Origin: Acidobacteriota bacterium
Lineage (GTDB): Bacteria; Acidobacteriota; Polarisedimenticolia; J045
Length of the DNA stretch: 49,890 bases
Assembly: GCA_025456425.1 (NCBI GenBank)
Contig: JALOKP010000006.1
Span: 1 to 49,890, forward strand
Direction of reading: 5' to 3'
Shown here in pieces: positions 24,513-33,090 of this stretch. The notes beneath the pieces are model-generated. The model was not told the DNA's origin. It did not search any database and was given only the letters and a program-made list of their open reading frames with translations. Positions within the stretch are counted from its first letter, which is position 1. Each line of letters begins with the position of its first letter. The translations under genes and the position numbers were made by a program.

Positions 24513-25861
24513 GGTCCGTCGGGGGTGGGGGCGCCCGCTCCGCCGGCGGTGTCGTGTCGCTCGTCTCCGACGAAGCTGACGTCGAGCAGGTGCACGGCGC
24601 ACGAGATGCAGGGATCGTAGGCCCGCACCAGCATCTCCATCAGGCGGGTGATCTGCTCTCTTGGCTTGCCGACCAGGCCGGGCACGAAGGCCCGCATGTC
24701 GGCCTCGATCGCGGCCAGGTTCTGGCCGGTCGGGATCACGCAATTGGCGCGCACGATCCGCCCGTCCGACCCGACTTCGTAGTCGTGGATCAGCGTTCCG
24801 CGGGGAACCTCCGCCAGCCCGACCCCGACCCCGCCGCGCGGCCGTGTGACCGGCGCGCGCTCCTCGGGCGCGGGGTCGGCGAGCAGCCGTTCGCACAGCG
24901 TGATCGCCTCGTCCCAGGCCTGGACCGACTCGACCACCTGCGCCGGCGTGGTGTGGAACGGGTTGCGGCTGGCCGGCGACAGCTTCAGCGCGGCGGCGGC
25001 CTTCTTCGCGGCCGGCCCCAGCCGCTCGTGAGCCAGCTGGTAGCGTGCCAGGGCGCCGACCCGTACCGGGCCGTTCGCGCCGCGCGTGTGCTTGGCGGCC
25101 GAGTGCTCGACGAGGTGCTCCGCGCTGGCCTCGCGGTAGGCGCCCGGGGCGAAGACCGGGCCGCGGCTGGAGTGGATCGGGCCGCCCATCATCGGGTACG
25201 AGCCGTCCTCCTCGAGTGCGGCCAGGGCCTCGATCTCCTGCTCGAAGGCGGGCCACTCGATCGTCGCGAACAGCTCGACCGTGGCCTCGACGTCGGGCCG
25301 CGCGGCCAGCAGGCGGGCGCGCAGCGTTTCCAGCGTCGCAGGCGGCGGCCAGTGCCCCATCGTGCCGGGAAGGTAGGAGATCGGCATCACGTGGCGCCCG
25401 CCGATCGCGTAGCAGATCTCGTTGGCCAGGGCCTTGAGCCGCAGCGCGCGCTTGACGATCTCGGGATGCGAGCTGGCCAGCGGGATCACGGACGGAGCCT
25501 GGAACAGGTCCGGGGCGACCAGGAAGTAGGCGTGCAGCACGTGCGACTGCAGCCACTCCCCGCACATGTTGAGCCGGCGCAGCGTGCGGGTCTTCGGCCC
25601 GGGCACGATGCCCAGCGCCGCCTCGACCGCCTGAATCGACGCGGTCGCGTGCCCGACCGAGCAGATCCCGCAGATCCGGCAGGTGATCCGGGGGGCTTCG
25701 TCGTGCGGGCGGTCCTTCAGCAGCGCCTCGAAGAACCGCGGCGATTCCACGATTTGCAGCTCGCAGCGCTGCAGCGTCCCGTCCCGCAGGTCCACGACGA
25801 TGTTGCCGTGGCCCTCGACCCGCGTTACGTGATGGACGGAGATGGAAGTGCCTTTTCCCAT
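24509..25861 (-). CDS. hydA: Group 3b [NiFe]-hydrogenase large (alpha) subunit
   Basis: 450 residues. N-terminal RVEGHGNI and RICGICSVGH give the L1 nickel ligands; DPCISCAVH near the C-terminus gives L2. About 27 residues follow that His and should be removed by the protease encoded next. The gene set (beta, gamma, delta, alpha) matches cytoplasmic bidirectional NAD(P)-linked hydrogenases/sulfhydrogenases such as Pyrococcus hydBGDA. The ATG at 25861 lies 37 bases inside the delta gene; no later start is compatible with RVEGHG. Confidence 0.95.
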   Translation of the reverse strand: MGKGTSISVHHVTRVEGHGNIVVDLRDGTLQRCELQIVESPRFFEALLKDRPHDEAPRITCRICGICSVGHATASIQAVEAALGIVPGPKTRTLRRLNMCGEWLQSHVLHAYFLVAPDLFQAPSVIPLASSHPEIVKRALRLKALANEICYAIGGRHVMPISYLPGTMGHWPPPATLETLRARLLAARPDVEATVELFATIEWPAFEQEIEALAALEEDGSYPMMGGPIHSSRGPVFAPGAYREASAEHLVEHSAAKHTRGANGPVRVGALARYQLAHERLGPAAKKAAAALKLSPASRNPFHTTPAQVVESVQAWDEAITLCERLLADPAPEERAPVTRPRGGVGVGLAEVPRGTLIHDYEVGSDGRIVRANCVIPTGQNLAAIEADMRAFVPGLVGKPREQITRLMEMLVRAYDPCISCAVHLLDVSFVGDERHDTAGGAGAPTPDGP

Positions 25862-26637
25862 GGCTCCCGGATCTCCTTGTAGTTGTTGAACAGCTGGAGC
25901 TTCTCGGCGGCGACGTAGCGCGGCAGGCCGTGCCGGAAGAAGGCCTCGCCAAGGGCCTCGAAGTTGGGGCTGTCGTGGACCCCCCGGCAGGCCTCGCAGG
26001 GCGCGCCGAAGGCCGGGCAGATCGCCTCGCAGCCGGCGCGCGCGACCGAGCCGACGCACGGGAGGCCGCGCTCGAGCATGCAGGGGGTGCCGCGCATCGT
26101 GCACTGCACGCAGACCGCGAAGGGCGGGACGTAGGGGACCGTCCCGGCCAGCAGCGAACGCAGCGTCTCGAGCAGCTCGTCGCGGTCGATCGGGCAGCCC
26201 CGGAGCTCGTAGTCGACCTGGACCACGCTGCGCACCGGGCTGGCGTCGGAGAGCGTCTTGAAGACCCCGTCCTGGCGGCCGTCGTAGACCTCGCGCGCCA
26301 GCTGGGCGGGGGTCCGCTTGTTGCGGATCGCGTTGACGCCGCCGAGGCAGGCGCAGGCGCCGATCGCGATCAGGATCCGGGCCCGCTTGCGGATCTGCTG
26401 GATCTCCTCGATGTCCTCGGGGCGGACCAGCGAGCCCTCGATGAAGGCGATGTCGTAGTCGTCGCGGCGATCGTCGATCGCCTCGCGGAAGTTGACGATC
26501 TCGACCGCGCCGAGCAGCGTCAGGAGCTGGTCCTCGATCGAGAGCACCTGCAACTGGCAGCCCTCGCAGGAGGCGAAGGAGAAGAAGGCCGCCTTCGGGA
26601 GCGCCTGGGGCGCGGGGGCAGGGGAGGGGTTGGCCAT
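25825..26637 (-). CDS. hydD: Hydrogenase small (delta) subunit
   Basis: 270 residues. FFSFASCEGCQLQ supplies the first two cysteines of the proximal [4Fe-4S] cluster, GACACLGGVNAIRN and RGCPID the rest. A C-terminal Cys-rich segment (CVQCTMRGTPC, GLPCVGSVARAGCEAICPAFGAPCEACRG) holds the further clusters of the electron wire to the gamma subunit. There is no Tat signal, so the enzyme is cytoplasmic. Its start follows directly after the gamma stop (TAG at 26638-26640). Confidence 0.94.
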   Translation of the reverse strand: MANPSPAPAPQALPKAAFFSFASCEGCQLQVLSIEDQLLTLLGAVEIVNFREAIDDRRDDYDIAFIEGSLVRPEDIEEIQQIRKRARILIAIGACACLGGVNAIRNKRTPAQLAREVYDGRQDGVFKTLSDASPVRSVVQVDYELRGCPIDRDELLETLRSLLAGTVPYVPPFAVCVQCTMRGTPCMLERGLPCVGSVARAGCEAICPAFGAPCEACRGVHDSPNFEALGEAFFRHGLPRYVAAEKLQLFNNYKEIREPWEKALPSPSIT

Positions 26638-27471
26638 CTAGACGGCCTCCTTCAGGTGGCGCACCTCGCGGTAGCTGAAGAGCGGGCCTTCCTGGCAGAC
26701 GTAGAGGCCATTCATCTGGCAGTTGCCGCACAGCCCGATCCCGCACTTCATGCGCCGCTCGAGCGTCATCCAGAGGTGGTTCTCGTAGAGCCCCATCCCG
26801 AGCAGCTTGCGCAGGCAGTGTCGGTACATCACGGGGGGGCCGCAGATGAAGGCGTAGGCGTCCTCGACGTCGGCGTCGATCTCGTCGAACAGGGTCGTGA
26901 TCACGCCGATCCGTCCGCTCCAGGTGCTGCGCGCGGCGTCGACCGAGACCAGCACCCGGACATCGTCCCGCCGCGCCGACCAGGAGGCGAGGTCCTCCTT
27001 GAAGAGGATCTCCTCCGGTGCCCGCGCGCCCACCAGGATGTCGATCCGGCGAAACAGCTCGCGGTGCAGCAGCGAGCGCTGCACGAACGGCCGCAGCGGG
27101 GCGAGGCCCAGGCCGCCGGCGATCAGGATCAGGTTCGAGCCCTCGAACTTCTCCCAGGTCACCCGCCGCCCGAACGGGCCGCGCACGTACATCGTGTCGC
27201 CGGGCTTGAGGCGCGTGATCAGGTTGGTCAGGCGCCCGGCGCGCCGGATCAGCATCTCGAAGGTCCCTTCGGCGGCCCCTTCGCCGGGCAGCGCGGCGAG
27301 CGAGATCGGCGCCTCGCCGATCCCGGGGATCGAGATCATGACGAACTGGCCGGGCTCGGGGCGGAACGGCTCGCGCTTCGGCGCCTCGACCACGAAGTGG
27401 ACCTCGCGGGGCGTCTGCTGCATCGCCTCGTAGATCCGGCAGGGTTCGGGGATCATCCGGTTCTGGACCAT
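26638..27471 (-). CDS. hydG: Hydrogenase gamma subunit, FAD/NAD(P)-binding
   Basis: 277 residues of ferredoxin-NADP reductase fold. EPGQFVMISIPGIGEAPISLA is the flavin-binding strand, RGPFGRRV and LILIAGGLGLAPLRPFV the FAD/NAD region, and AFICGPPVMYRHCLRKLL the NAD(P) site. ERRMKCGIGLCGNCQMNGLYVCQEGP gives four Cys for a [2Fe-2S] cluster. It passes electrons between the Fe-S chain and NAD(P)(H). The ATG at 27471 shares one base with the hydB stop (TGATG). NAD versus NADP preference cannot be read reliably. Confidence 0.93.
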   Translation of the reverse strand: MVQNRMIPEPCRIYEAMQQTPREVHFVVEAPKREPFRPEPGQFVMISIPGIGEAPISLAALPGEGAAEGTFEMLIRRAGRLTNLITRLKPGDTMYVRGPFGRRVTWEKFEGSNLILIAGGLGLAPLRPFVQRSLLHRELFRRIDILVGARAPEEILFKEDLASWSARRDDVRVLVSVDAARSTWSGRIGVITTLFDEIDADVEDAYAFICGPPVMYRHCLRKLLGMGLYENHLWMTLERRMKCGIGLCGNCQMNGLYVCQEGPLFSYREVRHLKEAV

Positions 27472-28514
27472 CAGGCGGTCCCTCCGACCTGGCGGAAGAT
27501 CTCGCGGATCGAGATCCGGGTCGGGCAGTGGTGCGGGCAGCGGCCGCAGCCGGTGCAGCCGACCATCCCGTAGCGCTCGGGCATGTACTTGCCCTTGCGG
27601 AAGATCCGGTAGCGCAGTTGCTGGGCCCGGCCGGGGCGGAAGTCGTGCCCGCCCGCGACGCGCGAGAAGCCGGTCACCTGGCAGCCGGTCCAGGTCCGCA
27701 CCCGCACGCCGGTCCGGCCGTCGAGCGGCGAAGCGTCGGTGACGTCGAAGCAGGTGCAGGTCGGGCAGACCAGGTTGCAGCGGCCGCACGACAGGCAGCG
27801 GTCGGCGTTGGCGTCCCAGAGCAGGTCGCCCTCCGCCGCCTCGAGCGCGATCGGCAGCCGCTCGGGAGCGAACTTGAGGTGCTGCGGGAAGGCCTCGAGG
27901 CGCACGCGGAGGCGCCGGCGCAGGGTCACGACCTCCTCGGCCGTCGCGGCCTCCATCGGCGTCACCTCGGTCAGCACGTCGCGCCCCCGGTTGGTCAGCA
28001 CCTTGACCAGCAGCACGTCGCCGATGTCCCAGGCGTAGAGGTCGGCCGGGATCTCGTTGTCGAGGCTCCCCATGTCGCGGCAGAAGGCCTCGCCCAGGCA
28101 GGGGACCCAGCAGGCCAGCCCGACGATGAAGGCGCGGTCCAGCCGGTTGGTCACCAGCCGGTCGCGCGTTCCGGAGTCGTGGAACGCGCGCAGCACGCGC
28201 AGGCCGGTCAGGTCGCAGCCGTGGACGCCGAGCAGCGCCAGCGGGCGCTCGTCGGCCGGGGGGTCGAACGCGACCTCGCCGTCGTCGCCGCGGCGGAAGG
28301 TGAAGAGGACTTCGCGCTGCGGGGCGAGCAGGGCGCGAAGCGGCAGCATCGTCGTGGGATAATCCAGCGACACCGGGTCACCGGGGCGCAGTTCCTCCCA
28401 CGCGTAGGTGTCGCCGCGCGGGGCCGGGCCAAGCACCCGGTAGTCCCGTTCGAGGCGTGCGACGAGTGCACCGAGGCGTTCGCGCGGAAGCCTGTAGACG
28501 TCTCGCTCCGTCAC
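27471..28514 (-). CDS. hydB: Hydrogenase beta subunit, 4Fe-4S dicluster protein
   Basis: 347 residues from the GTG at 28514, preceded by GGAGGAG. Two C-terminal clusters are visible: CLSCGRCNLVCPTCTC near residue 240 and GCTGCGRCPHHCP near 320, with more Cys in HGCDLTGLR and CWVPCLGEAFCRDMG. In Pyrococcus-type enzymes this subunit with gamma forms the sulfur-reductase half. It is the first gene of the operon; the 120-base gap to the divergent histidine kinase should hold its promoter, but I see no sigma54 site there. The gap does hold GCCCCC-GA-GGGGGC (28564-28577). Confidence 0.92.
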   Translation of the reverse strand: MTERDVYRLPRERLGALVARLERDYRVLGPAPRGDTYAWEELRPGDPVSLDYPTTMLPLRALLAPQREVLFTFRRGDDGEVAFDPPADERPLALLGVHGCDLTGLRVLRAFHDSGTRDRLVTNRLDRAFIVGLACWVPCLGEAFCRDMGSLDNEIPADLYAWDIGDVLLVKVLTNRGRDVLTEVTPMEAATAEEVVTLRRRLRVRLEAFPQHLKFAPERLPIALEAAEGDLLWDANADRCLSCGRCNLVCPTCTCFDVTDASPLDGRTGVRVRTWTGCQVTGFSRVAGGHDFRPGRAQQLRYRIFRKGKYMPERYGMVGCTGCGRCPHHCPTRISIREIFRQVGGTA

Positions 28515-28634
28515 CTGGGGCTCCTCCTGTGGGCGGGGAGAGTGCGCATCCCTCGGCCGGGCTGCCCCCGAGGGGGCGCGATACACCGGCCGCACCGCGT
28601 GCTGCGGGGATCGAGGGGAGGGGGTAGGAAACGG

Positions 28635-30296
28635 ATGAGCAAGCAGCGTGCCCGGCCGCCCGGAAGCGGCTCCGGCGAAGGGCGCCCGGCCTGCGCCCGT
28701 TCCCGCGGGGCAAAGTCGCCGCGCGCTTCGGTTAGCCGAACCCGGCCGGGGAATTTGCCCCAGCCCGCGGGGGATCCCGCGCAAGCCGGCCCCGCCGCGC
28801 CACCCCCGCCATTTACCCCGAGCGCGCTGATCGTCGTTCCCGACGAGGCCTTCGCGGCCCGGCTCGCGAGCCTCGCCCGCGACGCCGCGCTCGCCCCCGT
28901 GGTGGCCCCCGACCTGGCCGCCGCGCGGTCGGCCCTGGCCCGCGAGCGCTGGGACGTGATGCTGGTCGATTCGGCCCTGCCCGACGGGTCGGGGCTGGAA
29001 CTGCTGCGCGAGGTCCGCGCGCTGGCGCTCCCCACGCCCGTCATGCTGGTCACGCACGAGGCGCGGGTGGAGGAGGTGCTGCAGGCGCTCGACGCCGGGG
29101 CCGGGGCGATCCTGCCGCGGCGGGCGACGGCTGCGCAGTTGGGCGTGGCGATCGAGCGCGCCGCCTCGCTGGTCCGGGTCGAGGCCTTCCGCCGCCAGAT
29201 CGAGGCGCGCTACCGGCAGGTCTTCGACCGCGCCCTCGACGCCGCCTTCCTGGTCGATCCCGACGGGGCGGTGGTCGAGGCCAACCTCGCCGCCTCGCGG
29301 CTCTCCGGCGTCGCCGCCCCGGCCGCCGGGGACGACTTCGCCGGGCTCTGGCCGGGCCCGGTCCGCGATGCGCTCTCCGCCTGGCTCGCGCAGCTTGCCC
29401 CGGACGAGGAAGACGGCGCTTCGAACGTGCTCGAACTGACGCTCGCGGCCGGTCCCTCGGACGGGCCGGGCGGCCCGGCGGACGGCTTCGAAGCGGTGCT
29501 CGAGCTGCGCGGCAGCGGCGTCCCGGGCACCGTCCCGCCGCTGCGCCACGTCCTCGTGCGCGACATCACCGAGCGCGAGCGGCTGGGGCGGCGCGCGCTG
29601 CACGCCGAGCGGCTGGCGGGCGTCGGCCGCCTTGCAGCCGACCTGGCGCACGAGTTGCGCAACGCGCTGGCCGGGATCGACGGCGTGCTGCAGGTGCTGC
29701 AGCATGACGCCGCGCTCCCCGCCTCGCGCCAGGAGATCCTCGGCGAGGCCCGCGACCGGATCGGCCGGACCCGCGAAGTCGTCTTCGACCTGCTGGCGTT
29801 CATGCGCCCGCTGCGGCTGGCCCGGCTGGCGTGGCCGGCCGGCGTCGTGCTCGACGCGCTGGCCGAGGCGGTGGCCGGCCACCCGGAGGCGGCTGGCGTG
29901 GCGATCGAGCGCGCCGACCGCTGCCCGGTGGGACTGTCGGTCGAGGTCGACGCCTCCCACCTGCGGCTCGCGGCGCGCAACCTGATCCTCAACGCGGCGC
30001 AGGCGATGGGCGGCCGCGGCCGGCTCGAGATCGGCGCCGAGCGGCGCGGCCAAGAGGTCTGGTTCGCGTTTCAGGACGAGGGGCCGGGGGTTGCGCCCGG
30101 GCTGGCCGAGCGGGTCTTCGAGCCGTTCTTCACGACCCGCGGCGAGGGGACCGGGCTGGGCCTGGCGATCGCGTCCAGCATCGTCGAGAGCCACGGCGGG
30201 CGGCTGTTCCTCGAGCCGTCGCGGCGCGGCGCGCGCTTCGTGATCGCGCTTCCCCTGGCCGGGCCCGCGGCGCCCGGCCGCCGGGATGTGGTTTGA
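28635..30296 (+). CDS. Soluble hybrid histidine kinase (REC-PAS-HisKA-HATPase)
   Basis: 553 residues. A Pro/Arg-rich leader of 60 residues precedes a receiver-like domain (63-180) with D112 in MLVDSALPDG, but the acidic pocket is reduced (VVPDEA) and the conserved Lys is missing (ILPRRA). A PAS domain follows (about 190-315, RQVFDRALDAAFLVDPDGAVVEAN), then HisKA with H339 in LAADLAHELRNALAG. The HATPase domain has NLILNAAQAM, DEGPGV and GTGLGLAIASSIVESHGG. No membrane segments, so it senses in the cytoplasm. It is followed by its likely partner, the NtrC-type regulator, and divergent from the hydrogenase operon. Confidence 0.88.
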   Translation: MSKQRARPPGSGSGEGRPACARSRGAKSPRASVSRTRPGNLPQPAGDPAQAGPAAPPPPFTPSALIVVPDEAFAARLASLARDAALAPVVAPDLAAARSALARERWDVMLVDSALPDGSGLELLREVRALALPTPVMLVTHEARVEEVLQALDAGAGAILPRRATAAQLGVAIERAASLVRVEAFRRQIEARYRQVFDRALDAAFLVDPDGAVVEANLAASRLSGVAAPAAGDDFAGLWPGPVRDALSAWLAQLAPDEEDGASNVLELTLAAGPSDGPGGPADGFEAVLELRGSGVPGTVPPLRHVLVRDITERERLGRRALHAERLAGVGRLAADLAHELRNALAGIDGVLQVLQHDAALPASRQEILGEARDRIGRTREVVFDLLAFMRPLRLARLAWPAGVVLDALAEAVAGHPEAAGVAIERADRCPVGLSVEVDASHLRLAARNLILNAAQAMGGRGRLEIGAERRGQEVWFAFQDEGPGVAPGLAERVFEPFFTTRGEGTGLGLAIASSIVESHGGRLFLEPSRRGARFVIALPLAGPAAPGRRDVV

Positions 30297-30337
30297 TGGG
30301 CCGCCCCTGACCCGACGCCCCGAGGAGAGCGTCCCCG

Positions 30338-31753
30338 ATGCCGGCCGAGAAGATCCTCCTGGTCGACGACGAGAAGCTCGTCCGCTGGTCGCTGCGCGAG
30401 CGCCTGACCTCGGAGGGGTTCGAGGTCGACGAGGCCGAGAACCTCGCCGCGGCCGAGCGCCGGATGGCGGCCGACTTCTACGACCTGGTGCTGCTCGACC
30501 ACCGGCTCCCCGACGGTTCGGGCCTCGACCGGATCGCGCCGATCGCGCGCGACTTCCCCGAGTCGGCGGTGATCATGCTGACCGCCTACGGTACGGTGGA
30601 GGGGGCGGTCCGCGCGATCAAGGCCGGGGCCAACGACTACCTGACCAAGCCGATCGACGGCGACGCGCTGGTGGCGGTCGTGCGCCGGGTCCTCGAGACG
30701 ACGCAGCTGCGGCGCGAGCTGCGGCGGCTCAAGGAGGACCAGAAGAAGGTCCACGGGCCGGCCAACCTGGTGGGGCGCTCGCCCGCGATGCGTGCGGTCT
30801 TCGACGTCGTGAGCAAGGTCGCCGGCTCGGCGGCCTCCACCGTGCTGCTGACCGGCGAGTCGGGCTCGGGCAAGGATGTCGTGGCCAAGGCGATCCACTA
30901 CGCCTCCGACCGCGCCGACCGCCCGTTCATGAACATCACCTGCACGGCGGTCCCGGCCACGCTGCTGGAGTCCGAGCTGTTCGGCCACGAGCGCGGCGCG
31001 TTCACCGACGCGCGGGTCGGCAAGAAGGGGCTGCTCGAGCTGGCCGACGGCGGGACCGCATTCCTGGACGAGATCGGCGACATGCCGCCGCCGCTGCAGG
31101 CCAAGCTGCTGCGCTTTCTCGAGGACAAGTCGTTCAAGCGCGTCGGCGGTACGCGCGACATCCAGGTCGACGTGCGGATCATCGCCGCGACCAACCGCGA
31201 CCTGGCCGAGGCGGTGCGGACGAAGCAGTTCCGCGAGGACCTCTACTACCGGATCAACGTCGTCCCGATCGCGCTGCCGCCGCTGCGCGACCGCAAGGGG
31301 GACGTGCCACTGCTCGCGCAGCACTTCGTGCTTCACTTCAACCGCGAGTTCAAGAAGAACGTCGAGGGGTTTTCGCGCCGCGCGCTGGCCGCGCTGGAGC
31401 GCTACGGCTGGCCCGGCAACGTGCGCGAGATGCGCAACGTGGTCGAGCGGATGATGATCCTCGAGCCCTCGGGCACGCTGCACCTCGAAGACCTGCCGTC
31501 CGAGATCCGCGGCGAGCCGGGGGCGGCGAGCGAGACCGAGCGGGCCTTCCGGCTCCCGCCCGGAGGGGTCGAGCTCGAGGAGGTCGAGCGGACGCTCGTC
31601 CGGCAGGCCCTGACCCGAGCCGATGGCAACCGGACCCACGCGGCGCGGCTGCTCGGGGTCTCCCGCGACACGCTGCGATACAAGCTCAAGAAGTTCGGCC
31701 TGGCCGGCTCCGCGTCCGGTCCGGAGCCGGACCAGGTCGAGCCGGGCGCGTGA
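30338..31753 (+). CDS. Sigma54-dependent response regulator, NtrC family
   Basis: 471 residues. Receiver domain 1-120 with DD at 10-11, phospho-acceptor D54 (VLLDHRLPDG) and Lys in YLTKP. AAA+ domain 143-385: GESGSGKD Walker A, GAFTDA at 220-225 in place of GAFTGA, GGTAFLDEIGDM Walker B, and the arginine-finger region FREDLYYRINVVPI. The C-terminal Fis-type helix-turn-helix is RADGNRTHAARLLGVSRDTLRYKLKKFG. It should activate sigma54 promoters in response to the preceding kinase, 41 bases upstream. Start ATG after GAGGAG. Confidence 0.95.
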   Translation: MPAEKILLVDDEKLVRWSLRERLTSEGFEVDEAENLAAAERRMAADFYDLVLLDHRLPDGSGLDRIAPIARDFPESAVIMLTAYGTVEGAVRAIKAGANDYLTKPIDGDALVAVVRRVLETTQLRRELRRLKEDQKKVHGPANLVGRSPAMRAVFDVVSKVAGSAASTVLLTGESGSGKDVVAKAIHYASDRADRPFMNITCTAVPATLLESELFGHERGAFTDARVGKKGLLELADGGTAFLDEIGDMPPPLQAKLLRFLEDKSFKRVGGTRDIQVDVRIIAATNRDLAEAVRTKQFREDLYYRINVVPIALPPLRDRKGDVPLLAQHFVLHFNREFKKNVEGFSRRALAALERYGWPGNVREMRNVVERMMILEPSGTLHLEDLPSEIRGEPGAASETERAFRLPPGGVELEEVERTLVRQALTRADGNRTHAARLLGVSRDTLRYKLKKFGLAGSASGPEPDQVEPGA

Positions 31754-31844
31754 GCGAGGCGCGGGACGAGCGCGTTCGGCGGCGCAGCCGGCCGGAGGGT
31801 CGGCCCGGCGCGTCCGGCGGTTCGCCGCAGCCCGCGCGGTGCCC

Positions 31845-31850
31845 TATCCT
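31845..31850 (+). promoter_or_regulatory. -10 element giving a possibly leaderless message
   Basis: TATCCT ends 6 bases before the ATG of the PDZ protein at 31857, so transcription would begin at or beside the start codon. No Shine-Dalgarno precedes that ATG, which fits a leaderless transcript. No clear -35. Confidence 0.4.
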
Positions 31851-31856
31851 CTCCCC

Positions 31857-33029
31857 ATGACCCCACGCACCCGCCGTCGCCTGCTGTTCGGCGCGGCCGC
31901 CCTGGCGGCGGTCGTCACCCTCGCGCTCGCCGCCGGGCTCCCGGGACGCGGCACCTATCGCTATCTGAACGTCTTCCAGGAGGTCTGGGGGCTGACCCGC
32001 GCCAACTACGTCGAGCCGGTCAACGAGGCCGAGCTGCTCGAAGGGGCCTACCGCGGGATGCTGGCCTCGGTCGACGCGGTCAGCGCCTACCTCGAGCCGG
32101 GCGAGGAGAAGCTGCTGGCCGCGGCCGAGCCGGCCGGCGCGCTCGGGATCGAGCTGCTGCCGGCGGGCGGGATCCCCGTCGTGGTCCGGGTCGAGCCGGG
32201 TTCCAGCGCCGAGAAGCAGGGGATCGTCGTCGGCGACCAGGTCTGGAAGATCGGCGGGAAGAGCACGCGCCTCGTCGCCTGGCCGGTGCTGCGCCGGATG
32301 GTGCGCGGGACCCCGGGATCGACCGTCGACCTCGAGGTGCTCGACTCCCGGAAGTTCGACATGAACACCCGCACGCTGACCTTCGAGGGGGGCGCGCGGA
32401 AGGGGTTCACGCTCGACCGGCTCGAGGGTCCGGTGCTGGCGCTGCGATTGGCCGACCCAGCGGCGGTCGCCCCGGACGCGCTGCGGGCCGAACTCGCCGC
32501 GGCGCGGACCGCCGACCCCTCGGCGCCGCTGCTGGTCGACCTGCGCGGCGCCGCGGGCCTCGCGCCCCGCGAGCTGGTCCGCCTTTCCGGCGTGCTGCTG
32601 CCGGGCGGGGAGCTGGTAAAGCTTGCCGCGCGCGGCGGAGCCGAGGAGGTCGTGAGAGCCCCCGACCTGCCGCGCGCCGAGTTCCCGGCCAAGCTGTTCG
32701 TGCTGGTCGACGGCACGACCGCGGGGACCGGCGAGGCGGTCGCGGCGCTGCTGCAGGAGCGCGCCAACGGCGTGCTGATCGGCCGGCCAACCTACGGCCT
32801 GGCCGGCCTGCCCGAACTGATCCCGCTCTCCGGCGGCGGGCACGTCCTGCTCTCGACCCGGCAGATGCGGGCCCCCTCCGGCGCCAGCTGGTCGGAGAAG
32901 GGGCTGGAGCCGGCGAAGATCCTGACCCCCGGCCAGCAGGTCGCGAAAGCCACCGATCCACTGCTCGAGACCGCCCTCCGCTGGATCCGCGAGGGGGCAC
33001 CGATGAACGCCGCCCGTCCCGCGGCCTGA
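31857..33029 (+). CDS. PDZ-containing S41-family-like protein, probable pseudoprotease
   Basis: 390 residues with an N-terminal membrane anchor (FGAAALAAVVTLALAAGL). A PDZ domain spans about 95-165 (LGIELLPAGGIPVVVRVEPGSSAEKQGIVVGDQVWKI), then the tail-protease core. The catalytic motif, usually GxASASE, reads GTTAGTGE at 286-293 and the Lys of PTFGKG is Leu (PTYGLAG, L315). Both members of the Ser/Lys dyad thus appear lost, so it may bind peptides without cleaving. The helix after the motif (EAVAALLQERANGVLIGRP) keeps the family fold. It lies upstream of the Ser/Thr kinase. Confidence 0.78.
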   Translation: MTPRTRRRLLFGAAALAAVVTLALAAGLPGRGTYRYLNVFQEVWGLTRANYVEPVNEAELLEGAYRGMLASVDAVSAYLEPGEEKLLAAAEPAGALGIELLPAGGIPVVVRVEPGSSAEKQGIVVGDQVWKIGGKSTRLVAWPVLRRMVRGTPGSTVDLEVLDSRKFDMNTRTLTFEGGARKGFTLDRLEGPVLALRLADPAAVAPDALRAELAAARTADPSAPLLVDLRGAAGLAPRELVRLSGVLLPGGELVKLAARGGAEEVVRAPDLPRAEFPAKLFVLVDGTTAGTGEAVAALLQERANGVLIGRPTYGLAGLPELIPLSGGGHVLLSTRQMRAPSGASWSEKGLEPAKILTPGQQVAKATDPLLETALRWIREGAPMNAARPAA

Positions 33030-33044
33030 GCCGGCCCCGGAACC

Positions 33045-33050
33045 TATATT
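33045..33050 (+). promoter_or_regulatory. Candidate -10 element before the Ser/Thr kinase gene
   Basis: TATATT followed by CGCCCC, 41 bases before the kinase GTG at 33091. It is followed by a GC hairpin (CCCCGAGGGG and CCCCCGCTCGGGGG) in the leader. No -35 recognised. Confidence 0.4.
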
Positions 33051-33090
33051 CGCCCCGAGGGGCCCCCGCTCGGGGGCGCGCGGGGTTGCC

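Noticed and set aside
28564-28577. GCCCCC-GA-GGGGGC as an operator between hydB and the kinase
   Set aside because: Short GC palindromes are expected often at this base composition; no second copy in the gap supports it.
30995-31012. GAFTDA as evidence that the NtrC-type regulator cannot engage sigma54
   Set aside because: To my knowledge GAFTDA occurs in many otherwise normal regulators, so loss of function should not be claimed.
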